Below, piece after piece: positions 38,301 to 53,300 of a stretch of 64,000 nucleotides of DNA. The position numbers were made by a program, and so were the translations under genes. The first letter of the stretch is position 1, and every line of letters starts with the position of its first letter. The notes below the pieces were generated by a model. It saw only the letters and a list, made by a program, of their open reading frames with translations. It was not told the origin of the DNA and searched no databases. Origin of the DNA: Helicoverpa zea (Eukaryota > Arthropoda > Insecta > Lepidoptera > Noctuidae); NCBI RefSeq assembly GCF_022581195.2, contig NC_061452.1, positions 937,501-1,001,500 of the forward strand. The letters are read 5' to 3'.

Positions 38301-41300
38301 CTCGTAAAGTTGCATCCTTTTAAAACTATATTAGAGTAAGTAAACGATTACGGCACTTAAATTAAATTCGGATATTCGCAAGCAATATAATTTACGTAGG
38401 CCACAACTAACAATTAACAGTCTTACTTATAAACGTGAATTAAATAATAAGTTATACTTAAGGGGTGTTTAAGAAAAAATCTTACTTATAAACGTGGCTG
38501 AAATAAATCATTTTCTTAGCAATGTCTTAAATGAGCTGTCAAATTAAGTAGCCTCACACCCTTGTTTAACCCGCTAATTAGCAAAATGGCTGGATTCTTA
38601 CCAGCTGATTTTTCATTTCCGGTTTATTGACAGCTCAAATTTTTAATTTTATATTTTACGGATGCCATTGTTGCCATTACACAACGTTTTCATGACAAAT
38701 ATTTTTTTAAGCTACCAACATTCCGGTAGTGTTGAGAAATTAGTATGTTTTTATGTCATTATCTGTTCATTACTTAAGACATGCTTAAGCAACGTTTATA
38801 GGTCAAAATAATTTAATCACTACTTAAGGCTTTAAGTAGTAATTAGTTACAACAATGATTAGAAGATGATTAGTTGATTTTTATAAGTAAGGCTGTAAAT
38901 ATTTTAGTCTTCTTTAAAGATAAAGACAATAAAGTTTTAACATTTATAAATCTAAAGCAACGAATACTGAACATCAAGATAAACACAAATTAATATTACT
39001 TAGTATGAAAATGGTTAATAATTTGCAGGTCGATATCACTAGCATTGCACAAAGTAATCTTATTAAGTGAATGCAATAATACACCCTCCCCATTCAAATA
39101 TCATGTTTAGGGTGAGTTTACATATACATCTAGAGGTGTACTCTATAATATTTGGCAAAAATTTAACTAAAGATAAACAATCTTGATATGACTTTTTGTT
39201 TTAAAAACCAGTTTAAAAATTAAAAAGGTACAACTAAAGTTGTTGATAAGTTAGTCTCCAAAGCTACGCTACCTATATTATTCTAGGCAGAAACAGAAAA
39301 TTTCCTACACGGAGGTTTCCTATTACCAAAGTCATAGTATCTTTTCTTAGATCGATGTTCCTAAAAAATTGCCCCATCCCAATTGAGAATGATAAAACTA
39401 TACTAATAGGTATGTACATATGAAAGAGCGTACAAATAAAGATTTCATTTTCAGCGTAGGTACTTATACTTCACTTTTTTATGTTTTCGGAGCGATACTT
39501 AAGTCAACTTTTTTATTAAGTACACTTTTAAATTTAGTAACAAATATAAATATTAAATTATATTATTTGCTAAATATTTATTACCGATGTAAACATAGCC
39601 TTACCCGCGTGCCCGCTGGTGGCTCGCCGCGTAGATTTTATAAACCCATGATTTGTGGCCGCACCCTATTGGGGGACTCACTATGTTATACCTAGCTGCT
39701 GTTCCCGATTATTTCAAAGGGTGTAAAGGATATTGTGATATTTACGGGGAAAAGGGTACATTTACTTCCATATATTTGTTTAAGTTTACCTTTCATCGTA
39801 TCTGTAACTATTAAGTACAAACAGGTTTTGATAACACTGCATTACTTATAAGACTTATACCTAAGTCTATTATTTTTATCTGAATAACTACGTTATACAC
39901 ATATTATTCATAGAAAAATAATGATTGAAAAGTACTCTCCCTACTCTCCCACAAAATTCTTTCTCCATCGACGTTTTTTCCCAACAAAAACAAAAGACAA
40001 ATCACCGTAATCCACCAATAAATACCACTAACAAAGTGCTTTAATCAGAAAAGGCTATAAATATCTTCTAGTTAGCTCAGCTTTAAAACTATAGGAAGCT
40101 ATAAAAATGTCCAAAGTTTAATGAGGCGGCCCGCACACCTGTTGTCGTTGGAACAACTCTTAGCTAAGTTTAAACTTGGAACAGCTTTATGGCCAGACGG
40201 GAAAACTGTCTGGTCTATACTCTTTTGTTTTGTCTATGATTTCTTGGATGGATAAACTGTTGGTTCCATAGATTTGTCTTGGTAATAGTTTGCGTTTTAT
40301 TGTTTGGGAAAAACTGTTGTTTAGGCCACGTGTAAGGTTTGGAGTTCTCATGAGTTGTAAGTCTAGTCACGACATAATAAATACCTATGTAAGTAATGAC
40401 AACTAACTATGAATGAGTCCTAGCAAGACTTCAGATAGATGTGAACCAAAACCTTACATAATTATGTAGATACTTACTTCGCATTTCAAAAAACAAGAAC
40501 GAAACGTCTCATATGCACAAAACAAAACGCAAAAAGTCCTCCCCACGATTCAACGACAGGCCGTTTACCCAAAAAACCAGTGAATACAAAAAAGAAACAA
40601 AAACTCAATTTTGACACCAAAAATCCTTCTAATCCCATCTCAACTTGTTCCAAATTAAACTTGGCACCACCAAAAAATTTCCAGTCCTAATCCCATAATC
40701 ACGACGGGTTTGCGTATCGTAACTTTTTTAATTATTTCTGGCAAAGGTACGACAACTAATTATCACGTGTAAATGAACGTGTCTAAGTTTTGATTAATAA
40801 GGTTGCATTATTTAAGCTTGTCGGATAAAGTTTGGCTGGGAACACGGAGTGGGGAAGATGAACGGAGATGTTATATAATGCTTGTTGGTTAGGCGCTTAG
40901 GTACTTCTAGGTCAAATACGTACTGTGGGAACGACCAGAATGGTCAGTTACGAGTGAACTAAAGAGGCGTCCGGGTTTTTTGAAACATTTGTCAACGATT
41001 TTTGGTATTACCTTCGTCGGGTTCAAAGAAAGCGTATAAGGGCGAAGACAGCAACATTTCTTTTGCCCCACACGCGCTGTATTCTTAGGAGATTTTCCGT
41101 TATGGCACCTCCGCTAGTCATTTTGTTCTCCATGACTGGAAATGTGGGCCCGCAAGTCATTGGCGATGTAATTTGTTACCGAATTAGTCATTTTGGGTGT
41201 AAGTTTTGACGTGGCCAGTGATGTGTGTTGGGAACTTTGATAATGTTGATGTGAACGTGACTATAATTTTTGGAATTTTCCTACGTTAACTACATAATTT

Positions 41301-44300
41301 AGATATACGTAACTAATATCAAAGTTACATTAAAAATACGCACACCCAATTTAATGCTATTTTCATATACATTTTATGACTCAAAAGTTGAAATAAGTTG
41401 TATTTTGAACTTCACCAGGGAGCTTACAAATAGAAAACAAAGAAAACACGTCTGTGTTTGGGTGAAACCCAAAATTATAATCTCGCTAGATCATACCTAA
41501 TTATACTACATAACTTACAAATCATAATTAAGCATACCTACTTAAGTAAGAAGGTAATAACCACCGAAACATGCACTTAATATTAAAGTACCACAGCATA
41601 AGTTGCGTCAAGTAGAGTATAAGTTAAACCGAGCAATTTATCAAGCGACAGGTGTTAGCGGCTAATGTACCGCTCTAACTTAGCCCAACTTAGCGCAACT
41701 TGTAGCTATGAGCCGAAAACTTAGTGTTCTCGAAGTTTTGCCGTCGCGATCGCCAGGAATGCAATTCGGTAATACAAGGAGTTTCAAGTTTGACCGTGGT
41801 GTATGAAATATGTGACAAATTACGCAGGTATCGCTGAATAATTTTGATATGGAATAACTTATAATTTTCTCCCTCGGTAATTTGCCAAAATCATCATTTT
41901 GTGTGTTGGTTATTTATGTGTTGGTTGGTTAATCTTTCCATGGAAATGTAGAGAAAAATTAAGATTATTGTTTCAAATAGCTTTTTTACTAACACCTAGA
42001 AAATTACTTCCTAGTTAAAAACTACTTACTAATTAGCATGCTATTTTTGTATTGATTGATGGAACGACGCTACCTCTTGGCGCCAGTTAAATAGCTTTTG
42101 ACCAATACTGTTATTAACTTACCTAACTTTAACTTACCTACTAAGTTAATTGTCATGCATTTTGCATCATAAACATCTACCAAACAAATCCCGACTTCTA
42201 CAAAATACGTACCACATCGCAACATCACTCAATGCGTAGATAAAACTCGTCAAACAAACAAACAGGTAAACAGATGAAACTTGTTCACGAAGTAATAAAA
42301 GCTGCAAGTTTCTATGGTATGATATTGGACGGTCCTCTCTCAACTCCTGTCCTTATTAACTACTAATATTATGTATGGGAAAGGCAGTTTGTTTGTCACG
42401 CGTTGGAAAATGGCTGAACTGATGAAAGGCATATAATAGCATGTACTAAGATGGACCCCATGCCACAATATTTTGTTTGTATAATTAATGTTATGGTCAA
42501 TTTATGGTTATGTGGCCTAAGTAAATGGTTTACTAGTTCCTATATGATAAATGGATATGTTCTTCTTTATAACTTCCGTACTCTGCGATTTCACTGGCGT
42601 CCAAAGGATCTACTTCCCACATCTCTCAAAAAATCACCTAAATGATATTCTGATTTAAGTATAAACTAAGTGTAGGTAAGTATTACCTACCGCCAAGTTT
42701 TGTTAAAACAATATACCTAAGTATCACATTTTTTCACATATATTGTATAACAGTTTGATGTATTTGGTCTGATACTTTCAGAAAGCGGACAAATCCGGGG
42801 GAACCAGCTAGTCTACACCCGTGATATCTGATTTAGTCTAATAAAGTGGAGTACATACGACTGGCTATGATTGGGTTCAGTGGGCTGTGTGAACGCGAGT
42901 TATTAGTTGCAAGGGTGTCTGTGTATACCCGGGTTTACTCAACCGTGGTATAAGTGTGATCCGAATTAAATTGTTTATGAAAAATTGATTTTTCGAGTTG
43001 TTTTGTTGTGTTGCAGTTTGGTTATTGAATACACTTGATTGTTTATCTATAATAGGCTTTATTGGAATTCTGAGTGAAATTACCATATGAAGCTTTTTAT
43101 AAAGACTTCTGGAATCAATTTGTCCGTCTGTAAGTTAGGCTGTCACGCTGAAATAATTAAGTTGAAAGGCACTCATTTAGTGGTACCATTTAGTTTCCAA
43201 GTTGATTGTTCCCAAGAGCCGCGGTCAAAACTGCGCGTGACTTCTAGTTACATAGATAAATATGACATTCTGAAAATCTACTCTGGTCCAATTTTAAATA
43301 CCACCAAAATTCAATCTAGACTCTTGTTCAAAAAAAGTTCCCAATCAACCTTTTAGGAGCTTTACTGACGTCACAGTTCACACGACACGCAATACCTCAA
43401 GGTCAATCAAAGGTGTAAAAGGGTATTAACTAATAGCATTGTTCACATGTCAGTATTTTGAACCTAGGCTTCGTAGCCTACAAGACTTGTATGTTGGTGA
43501 GACCAGCCAACCGTAAGCTTTTAGGGCACACTGAGAGGGAATGGAATTTTAAAAAGAGTACTTAATTACATTTTTCTTCCCATATTTTTGTGTGGCCTGG
43601 TGTACTGATGGTTTTCTTTCATGTGTAATTCCATTTCTCTGATGCTAGGTGAAAATACTATAATTAAACACAATTTAAGAGAACCTAAAACATTGGGGAA
43701 TTCGCCGGAATCCAATTGCATTCGTCGGCGGGACACATTAATGGGACATAGGAAATACATGATTATGCATTTCATCACGTGTCTAGCGTTTTCTCAATTA
43801 TCTTAAACTCGGCTTCAGTGGAAGCCAAAACATCCATCCATTACGGTGGTAATGGATGCAACTGAGTACCTACCAGTGTTATGTACTGCCTGTCTGAACC
43901 CCTCAACCCAATGACCTGGGCAGCACTACACCCTTACCTCTGACAAATACATAATCAGTAGCCTACCAACTTCGATTTACTTAATCAATTCATCTCCCTC
44001 CAAGTATAACCCAATCTCAACTCTCTTGGGAGTGTATCGAGTTGGCGACACAAACAGTTTAAAAGTGTCGTCCACACGCGACTGGCTCTGGCAGCTAATA
44101 TTGTGCGGCTACAGGCCACGGGCTACAGGCTATCGGCTATCGGCCATAGCTGGTGTACTTAGAGTAGTGAACCAACTGGAACTGCCAACAGGAAAAACTG
44201 CGGCGTTCTCATAATATAAGCGCGGAGAGCAACGCGTCTGTTTTTTGGTTTGGAAATTATCAAATGGACCTTTCCGCTGAAGGTGCAGTGAAGAAGTGTC

Positions 44301-47300
44301 AGACTCTTATTATACTTAGGTAACTGAAAACCACCATGTTCCTTCTTTAGTACTAAGTGTATCAATGGCGCGGTAACTCTTTCGAACAAACCCGTAGCCC
44401 CGGTAGGAATAGTGACGGCTCATTATAGCATTTTCGGTCACATCGTAACACAAACGCAAATTTTTAAACACTTGCCAGTGTTTGTCATAAATTTTCTCGT
44501 GTACTACAAGTATGAACGTCGAGTCCGTAACTTTGGCAGTAGGGAAGGCACAGGGCGTGACCAGTTAGTTAAATGATCTAAGCTAGCGGTCGGCTATCGA
44601 GAGCGGCCGAGATTGTGAGACTATTCATTTCTGTACACAATCTATTATTACTTTAGATTATGTTGTTCTTTTGTTTTTTTGTGGTATTGAAGATTGACAT
44701 AAAGATAGAGGCAGAGAGAAGTGTTGGTAAAGAAGACAAAATGATGAAGTACCTACCGAAGGCGACATAGGAATGTCAAAAGTTAAATACATTTGTTTCC
44801 CTAGTGCTTGGGAAGTCCATCGTGACTTTATGCATATAGTGATAATTCAAGATACCAGTTCTTGTAAGTGCAATGAAGCTTATTCGTAGAAAAAAAAGAA
44901 ACAGCGGCATGATTGCACTTAAAAGCACGTTATGAACGGAAAGACATAAATTCTTAGAATAAGATATCTGATCCATTTACCCTAACTGCCCTAACTATCA
45001 TTACAGTCGAAGCCCAAACATCCACACCCTTACTTATAAAATCTCTAATCACCTTCTAAGCAACATTTTAACTAATCACTACTTAAAGTCTTAAGTAGTG
45101 ATTAAATGTTAGTTAAGACATGCTTAAGCAACGTTTATAAGAAAGAATTTTCTTAAACAGCCCTTAAGTATTACTTATATTTAATTCACGTTTATAAGTA
45201 AGGCTGCCAATGTTTTGCAAGAAGTCACGAAGTTTTCGGGCCTTAAAAACCGCGACCGATAGAATCGTGTTAATTAGTACAAGCGACTAATCTTGATCCT
45301 TTGATGCTAATTACGTGTTATTTACTCCGCAATCAACGACACTCCCTTCACACTGATTATACACATACTTCCGATGGGGCCATGAAAGTAGCGGAAGCAG
45401 TTGAGTTTGCAAATCACACTTTCTGAAGCTTTGAGCGTAATTTTCGGAGTGAAATCGAAATGTTTTAACAAAATACAAACACAGCACAATTTCTATGGGA
45501 ATAAAACTTAGTCACGAAACACTCAAAAAACCTTTTGGAAAATTACAACTAGCGGTTTCTTGCAATTTACTCGCATCCCGAGGAGAGGGAATACTTCGAG
45601 TCTCATTAAGTAGCATTGTAGGTAATGATAATCATTTTTTGTTCCAATTACTTACAGTATTTTTTAATAGATATTTTCATTAAATGATCCAAATCTTTTC
45701 CCTTCGTTAACGAATTTCTCACTCCCTCGCGAGTTTCATGGCCGCGCCAGGTAAATTAGCTTGCTCGCATTAATAGCATCTCGATCGAGCCCGCGCGTTC
45801 AGTGGCCATGCACTCACTTCAACCGTGAACTTACTCTACATAAGTTGTTTTAATTACTTACTTATTAGTAGGTACTTAAAGTATGTTAGTACTTGAGGGA
45901 GGGTCGTTGTCGGATGTAACTTACCTTAGCTTTTGAACATGTTTTAGAAGCTTTCACATTTTATATAATTTATTGAATAAACTATGTAGTAGATCGTTCT
46001 ATCCTGTGGGAACTACTTCCCGCAGCCAGAAAAAAACCAATGTCCTCTCAGGTGCTTCCTAGAATAAACATTTCAATAGTTTCAGTTGGAAAGCGAGTCA
46101 GACAGAGTTACTTTCGAATTTATAATATTAGGTAGCAAGGATTATGTGAACTCCAAGCTTATGTTGAGTGATCAATGTACCGTATACATAATGTACTATA
46201 CTATAAGATAATTTAGTATCATCTGCTCTACCTATCTTGAAAGGTGAATTGACAAGTAAGAAACTTGAAATCACTTTCTATTTCAATCACTGAAAGTAGT
46301 TTCTATTTATGAAACCGTTTTAATGAAATCTACAAAGTACACAGATACAAAAACTAACAAAAATTGTGTCTGCTAACTTCTTCTTGTAGTACACCTAGTA
46401 ATCTAAATATTTTGTGCCTTATTTTCTAATAAGTTTACATCATTTCACCAAACTCTTAACAAAAGACACTCTTAAACTCCTCTCTATAAACTTCATAATA
46501 CTTAAAAATCTAACAAGTTGCATAAAAACATTGTCAAGAACTCTATTACGGGAAGTTCGTCATTTTCAAACTAATTCCAAGTTTTGCTTGTTCTGAGTTA
46601 ACCGGGGTAAACTCCCCGACAGCTGGGGTAAATGATGAAATGGGGAAAAAATATGTCACTCGGGAACTGAGTTTGTGTTTTTAAGGGAAGCTGTTTACTT
46701 TGAGTTTTTGAAGGTGTTGTGATACTTTTAAAGTTAAATGAGTGTAAGGAAAGGATGGATATAATATATGTATAAAAACAAAGTGCTTTAGAAAATGAGA
46801 TGATACAAAATTCCCACTAATAAATTCTGTGTGACCCAGAAGGCCAACCGTTTTTAGGAAAAGTAAGTAGATATTCTAATAATTTTATTGTTTTTCTTTG
46901 GCCCGTAAAGCCACAGGAAAACTGCTAATTATTTCAAAAGTACCTCGTTCTTGAATATTGGTCACTTAAGTATATTGATGCGAAGAAAAGGCAATTTGGC
47001 GTATTATTGCGATGTATATAAATCTGTCAATTTTGCTAGCGTTATTCTGGCATTTTTCGCTATAGTATTCCCATTCGGCTGAACTGACAATACTTTATAG
47101 TTCCAATTATAAAGAGCAAGCAAATCCTTGGTCCTCACAGACATACATCAACGCGCCGTCCGGGACCTCTCCGGGACATTGCCATTGTTTTCCGGGATTT
47201 CCGCCGAGTCCCGGTAATACCCAACATTAGTTTGGATTCCAAACGGACATATTACTGTACTTTGCGACTTTCTTTGTAATTCCCACTATTAGTATTAATG

Positions 47301-50300
47301 TGTTACTACACTAAGGTGAAATTGATGTTGGTATTAGAAAATTTATGGACGGTTTTGATTCCAGTTAACTAAGTGAAGTTACGGGAATTGCTTTTGTATG
47401 ATAGAGTGCAGCTTCTGGTCAAGCTTGAGCGATTTGATTAAAGACGTACGTGTCCTTAAATAGACGGTTGGTTTATTAGCTCTACAGTCGGAATGAAATA
47501 CCTACATTAGATGTCATGTTGTATGGCGTTTGTTTGAATGTTTGATTCCGACAAAATATTGCTTTGAAAATAAATAATGAAAAACATTTATGGGTAATTA
47601 ATTTCGGGAATAATTTATGTAAGTGACAAATTCATACCACGATAAAATTTTACTAGTTTTTAGCTTGTTTTTCATAAACAATTTTACAACCAAACTCGTC
47701 TGTATTGTAAAGAGTGCCTACAGCAATAGATAATAAAAGGTTGCAATTCCATATACTTGTGTGGCACATGCAACACATAAGTAATGGTGGGTTATTAAAT
47801 CATTTACTGCACCATAACAAGCCATTTCCTTTGACTGTAACGGCTTACGCAATCAGCGCGATTGATAACTGATTGCAGTCAAATTAATGACTCAATAGTT
47901 TTGCGATAGGTATATTGACGTATTTTGGGTAAACTGGAAATATGGTAATATGAACGGTCTATCCTCATAAAGAAAAAGGAAATATTTTAAAACTATTGAA
48001 TCGATTTAAAAAATTCTTTGGAAAGCTACACTTCCCGAGTCATATAGGCTGCAGTTAATCCCGGTATGGGCAGTAGTTCCCACAAGACGCGGGTGATACC
48101 GCGGGAAATTGACTAGTTTGAAAATAAAAGATGCAAGGTTTGTCAGTAGGTATACAAGGTTTGTTTTTATTGGTAATTTATGTTACTATGCATGACTGCG
48201 CTTCAAATGCAAAAATCTACTCATTAATATGGTGAGCACATAAAATATTGTATATGCATATTGAAGAGTAAAAGTACCTATAAGCTGTTTTACGAGCATG
48301 TAAATACATACTCTCAGTATGCTTGTACCAAATAGAAACTTAATAATAAATCAATCGTTGTGGTATTTGTTATAGCAACCTTTTTTTCGTTAATGGGAAA
48401 ATTATTTTCTAATCGACGTATTGACACGTTATCCTCCATACAATTTGCAAATTTTTTCAACTTATTCAAATATCTAGCTAACGTAATAATAACTAATTCA
48501 TCCACTTTTCATATTAGTTCCCAATAAATTCACATGATTCGTACCCCGCGGACCACGCATGTCATCCCATATAATCGGATTACGAGAGATTACCCGCCGT
48601 TGAAAAGATGCATTTTCATATCGGGATGGACTGCACATTGTAATCGATATGAGCTCTCGAGTGATCGAGTCTTTTGTCGAGTAATCGATTGGCTGATACG
48701 TACCTAGAATTCGTGTTTGGATGGGATCGGAAAGCTGTTATGAAAATTAATTTGGATTTGTACGTATGTGTAGTACTTATTATGTTTTTTTTTTATGTAC
48801 TGCTAATCAACATGGTATATGTATACGTATGGTGTGCAATATTATATGTGGCAAAAAATTAATTCTCAAAATTAATAAAAACTTGAACTTTATGTTTTAA
48901 TTTTGTAAAGTTTCCATCAAATAAATGAAAACTAGAATTTTCAGAGTTCAAGAATTTTAGTCAAGAAGCTACAGAATTATGCCATATGAATTCAAGAAAT
49001 TAATTTAGACAAGTTATTAACTTTTGTTTGTACTTAGTAACTACGAGTAGCGAGAGCAAATAATTTGCTTATTGTTGTAAGCGCCAAAACTAATGAGCAG
49101 TTGTTTAGGTAGAACAATGAACAAACGACATTGAGCGGAGTTAATGAACTGAGTGTTTGTACATTTGCTGCTCATATACCGACGTCTGGAGAAAAGTATA
49201 CTTACTTATAACAGTATACAGTAAGGAAAACAAACATGTAATGTTGCTGAAATATTTCAATAAACGGAAAATTTTCTCATCAACTCGATCTATTTCAGGA
49301 ACGATATACTATATTTCGGAAAATTCTGAGAATAATTATTATTGTATAATGTGGAAACTTTTATGGCTCCAATACAAAATAAACAAATCAGGGCAGGTAA
49401 AGCCTATTTCGTATCTATTTGATTTAACCACGCTAGTAGATATATGTAATAAATAACCTTAATTAACAACAAAAGCACAATAGCTCAGCCACCTAAGCGT
49501 TTCTTTTCTATACCAAAGCTTTTCTCACTGAACAGCCACGAGGGCTACTTACATAAATCTTACAAAGCAGGTATTTTAATTAAAATCGTGTATTTAAGCC
49601 ACTTAGCATGATGCTGCACAATGGGGCCTATTAATCACGTCATACTAGATGGTTCTGCAAGACCAACTTGTTAGGCGTTTTGAGAATTTTGTGAAAAGAT
49701 TCAGCTGGGGATACACTGAACTTTGCGTGGCTTGATTGTTAAAAATTAAAATTAAAAACGTTCTCAATTATTTTTTTTTGCTGTTGCAAATACAGGTGAC
49801 AGATACTTTAGTATTTTCTGATACATCAAATCATAAATTAATATGCAATCTGGACAGAATATTCCATGACTCACATCAATTGAAACATAGGACTTAGAAA
49901 ATTTACATTTCTAGCGGTAAATTCCAATCGTTTACTTTCACAAAAATTAAAAATTAAATTCTTTCTAAATTGGTAATTTTTTTTCTAATAATAACGTCGT
50001 CCACCTTGAACGTTAAATAAAAAGTGGTCAAATGCTAATTTTAACAATATACAAAACTAGTAGAAAACAATTTACATAAACTGGTTCCTAACATCCTATT
50101 TATTGTCCAATTAAAACACATTACCAATGCTGAATATCTAATTAATTACTCACGGAAATAAACACGTTCTTTATTTACTTATATTTGTCGATATTTACAT
50201 ATAGAGTCAAAGTCAAGTGGCTTGAATTTTTAATATAATAAAATATATAAGTAGGTAGAGTCAATACAAAACTTCAATTATCTGTCTCAGAAAGTAAAAT

Positions 50301-53300
50301 CCTATGTGCAAATATTTTTTCCGTTGACTTACACCATAATTATATCCATGTCTTACATTGTTAAAGAATATTTAATTATCCCGTAAACAAACAAGATTGA
50401 ATCTATTTAATATGTCCATTAATTACTTTTTTCTTTCATTTATTAAATCCTGTTACATCGTCAAATAAAATCCCGGGAAAAATCCCGGTGTATCGCGTCC
50501 CTAGACAATAATTTGGGCTCGGACGTGACGACGCATGAAACCGACGCATCTTTACGCTGTGGGCCCTCTGTTTGTGCTTACCCTCCGCGATTTAGCGTTA
50601 TAATAAATTTTATTAACACCATTCAGTATGTAAACGGTCTTTTTAAGGAAATTGCGGTGAAAATTCATGGAAATTATAATAAATAACCACTAAAAAATTG
50701 AAAAAAAAAAGAAAAAAAAAGTGAAAAAGGTAAAAGTGAGTTACTCACTTACAATTAGAAGATTTAAATTAACGTATAGGTACGAAAGTTCGCATAGGGT
50801 AGTTTTATTTAAAAAACTAGCTGTTGCCCGCAACTTCGTCTGCGTGGGCAATAGAGAATCGTCAAAATACTACTTATCCCGTAGGTGCATTCTTTCACGT
50901 GACAGTATAATTAGGATTAGTACTTAGCAGTCGCATAGATTCATTGATCAAGGTTGTGTTGTGGATGTGACCATTTATCTAAACAAAAGAAGTAAAGTTT
51001 GTGACGTTGTTCAGCCAATTTGGAAAATTATTACGTATAATATGGTGCGTAAGTAATTTTCACAGGAAACAGCTATAATCAAATAAATATATGTCTACAT
51101 GCTTTGAGTCTGACAAAGCTGTCATTTGTACATTTTCTGCAGCTGCTGCGACTAATCAGAAGCCAGAAAGTCTGTCAGTCTTACCATGGATATCGTCTTG
51201 TGTAGTTGACTGGATTAAAGATAGGTAGATAGGTAGTCGCTCCAAGCAAAATATTGGTACTCAAACAGATTCGGTGACTGGAAGCCAACACCAACATAGT
51301 TGGGGAATAGCTGAATGGATGATAAAATGAGTCATCATCATCAGCAGGCGCATAGGGTAGGATAGTTTCACTTACTCATGGTAAGGCTGACCACACATTA
51401 GGCGTGCGCGATCTTCGGGCGTGTGAGTAGCGCGGACGTCGCGAGCGCGCTGCGTGAACGTCGCGTTTTGCTGCCCTGCGGCATGTGTGAAGAGTGCAAG
51501 CGACGCGCTCGCGGCGAGCACGCGGCGCTCGAGTTGCGTTCTTACCCCTTCGCCTGCTATCCCCGCCGCCCGCTAAACGCCTTAGCAGTTAAACGTCAAG
51601 GAGAGCGGCGCGTGCGCGCCGCGAGCGCGCTGCAAATGTCGCAGGGCAGCAAAACGCGACGCTCACGCAACGCGCTCGCGACGCACGCGCGGCGCCCGCG
51701 CTACTCACACGCCCGAGGATCGCGCACGCCTAATGTGGGGGAGGCCTAAGCCGGGACTCCACCGAAATGTTTGCATTAGTTCACGAATAGGCAAAATGTA
51801 CGTATCTGTGAGAGTCCACTTCATGTGTTCGTACTTGAAACCTGTAGTTTTGCCAAGATTTTCAGAATGTACGCTTGCAATTTGTCATTTCTTGGTGGAG
51901 CCAGCAAATCAAAAGAAACATAAGTGTTGTATACTGTGCGTCACTACCGCACACCGGGAAAATTTCGCTCTAGCGGAGGACGTTTATATACCATATTTTG
52001 TGTCACACGTAAACAGGACGACAGTAAGTATCCACCGAAACAAGTTCAAAGATCTGATGAACGAACAAATCAGACCTGACTTGGTCACCTGGGGCCAATC
52101 AGAGCTCTATGAAGCGATAATACGCTTTGGCTCCTACTGTTATTGTGGTTTCTGAAAATTTATTCACCTCATTCAACGATGAATGTAATTCAGATGGTAC
52201 TATTAAGAACACTTGCTTAGCGCAGAAGCTGACGTTGGCAGGTCAACTCTTTTGACTTCTCGAATAGGATACCATTGGTTTTTGTGCAATGCACACCTGC
52301 AATGCATTCTGGATTAGGATAGGATATAGGTGGATAGGATTTGCAACAGAGAACAATTCTGTCTTTGTGATTAAATGACATCAAACGTAGTTTTATATAA
52401 AAGGTGGTTTTTAGACTTGGCTCGGGTCTTACTGAGACTGTTCGTAATCGTGAACAGTGTATTTGCGATCAGAAGTTGAAAGTAAGCATGTCTCTGGTAT
52501 GCGGCGCGTAATTTGTACGTTTTCAGATGCATAAAGCATTTTACGTGTGTATGGTATTAAATAGAGAGAGCTCCCATTTCTTATCTGCACTTTGTATCTG
52601 GGCTTGTTTTTAAAGCTACAGAATCTTACATTACCTTCCTCACGCTTAGCAGCGCTTGCGAGAGATAGATCCTCATTTCTTCTAGGATTAAGTTTACATA
52701 TTTTGCACCAGAAAAAATAATTAAGGTCTACTTAATACTACTCACTCAAAGTAATTTGTTTTAAGGCCACCACATTAGTGGAAGATAAGCTAAACTATGT
52801 TTATGAAAAAATCCTGATATGAACTCCATCTGTAACTTTAAATGATAATTAATTGTTCCACTAAAGTCATCATTTTTGACATAATGTTCAAAAAATAATT
52901 TAGATGGCACCGTTTTAAATTTGGCTGAGAACTATTAATTTTCTTTTCATCAAGGTAATAATTATAGTTGGATTTTGATGTGGCACGGCAAACTGACAAA
53001 CACTATTGAAATGTCTATCGAAAAATTACACTACGTGTTAAAATATGGTGAAATACGGAAAATACACAACTCCATCTGTTGAAATATTAGTCCTCTATAA
53101 AAAATGTATGGTAATATTGTCATTTACCACCTCGCTCCTTTGACAAATTTGATGTATTTTATTTACCACAGATTTAGCACAGATGGAGCTACTTTAACCT
53201 TGGCTAAACAAAATTTTCATATTTTTTTTTTCTTCCGAAGTTACTTATAAAGGTGTGATTTTCTGTGTAAAGATTAATAATAGGCCGATCAACTAATATA

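Noticed and set aside
49157..49456. 99-codon ORF on the plus strand
   Set aside because: AT-driven composition, no motif, and it lies in the Oatp intron without splice signals.
51423..51749. 108-codon Arg-rich ORF
   Set aside because: It lies entirely in the CG-rich fold-back MITE and reflects its inverted repeats.
51733..52155. 140-codon ORF on the plus strand
   Set aside because: Its start codon lies in the right inverted end of the fold-back MITE; no family motif, no splice or poly(A) context. Length alone is not enough.
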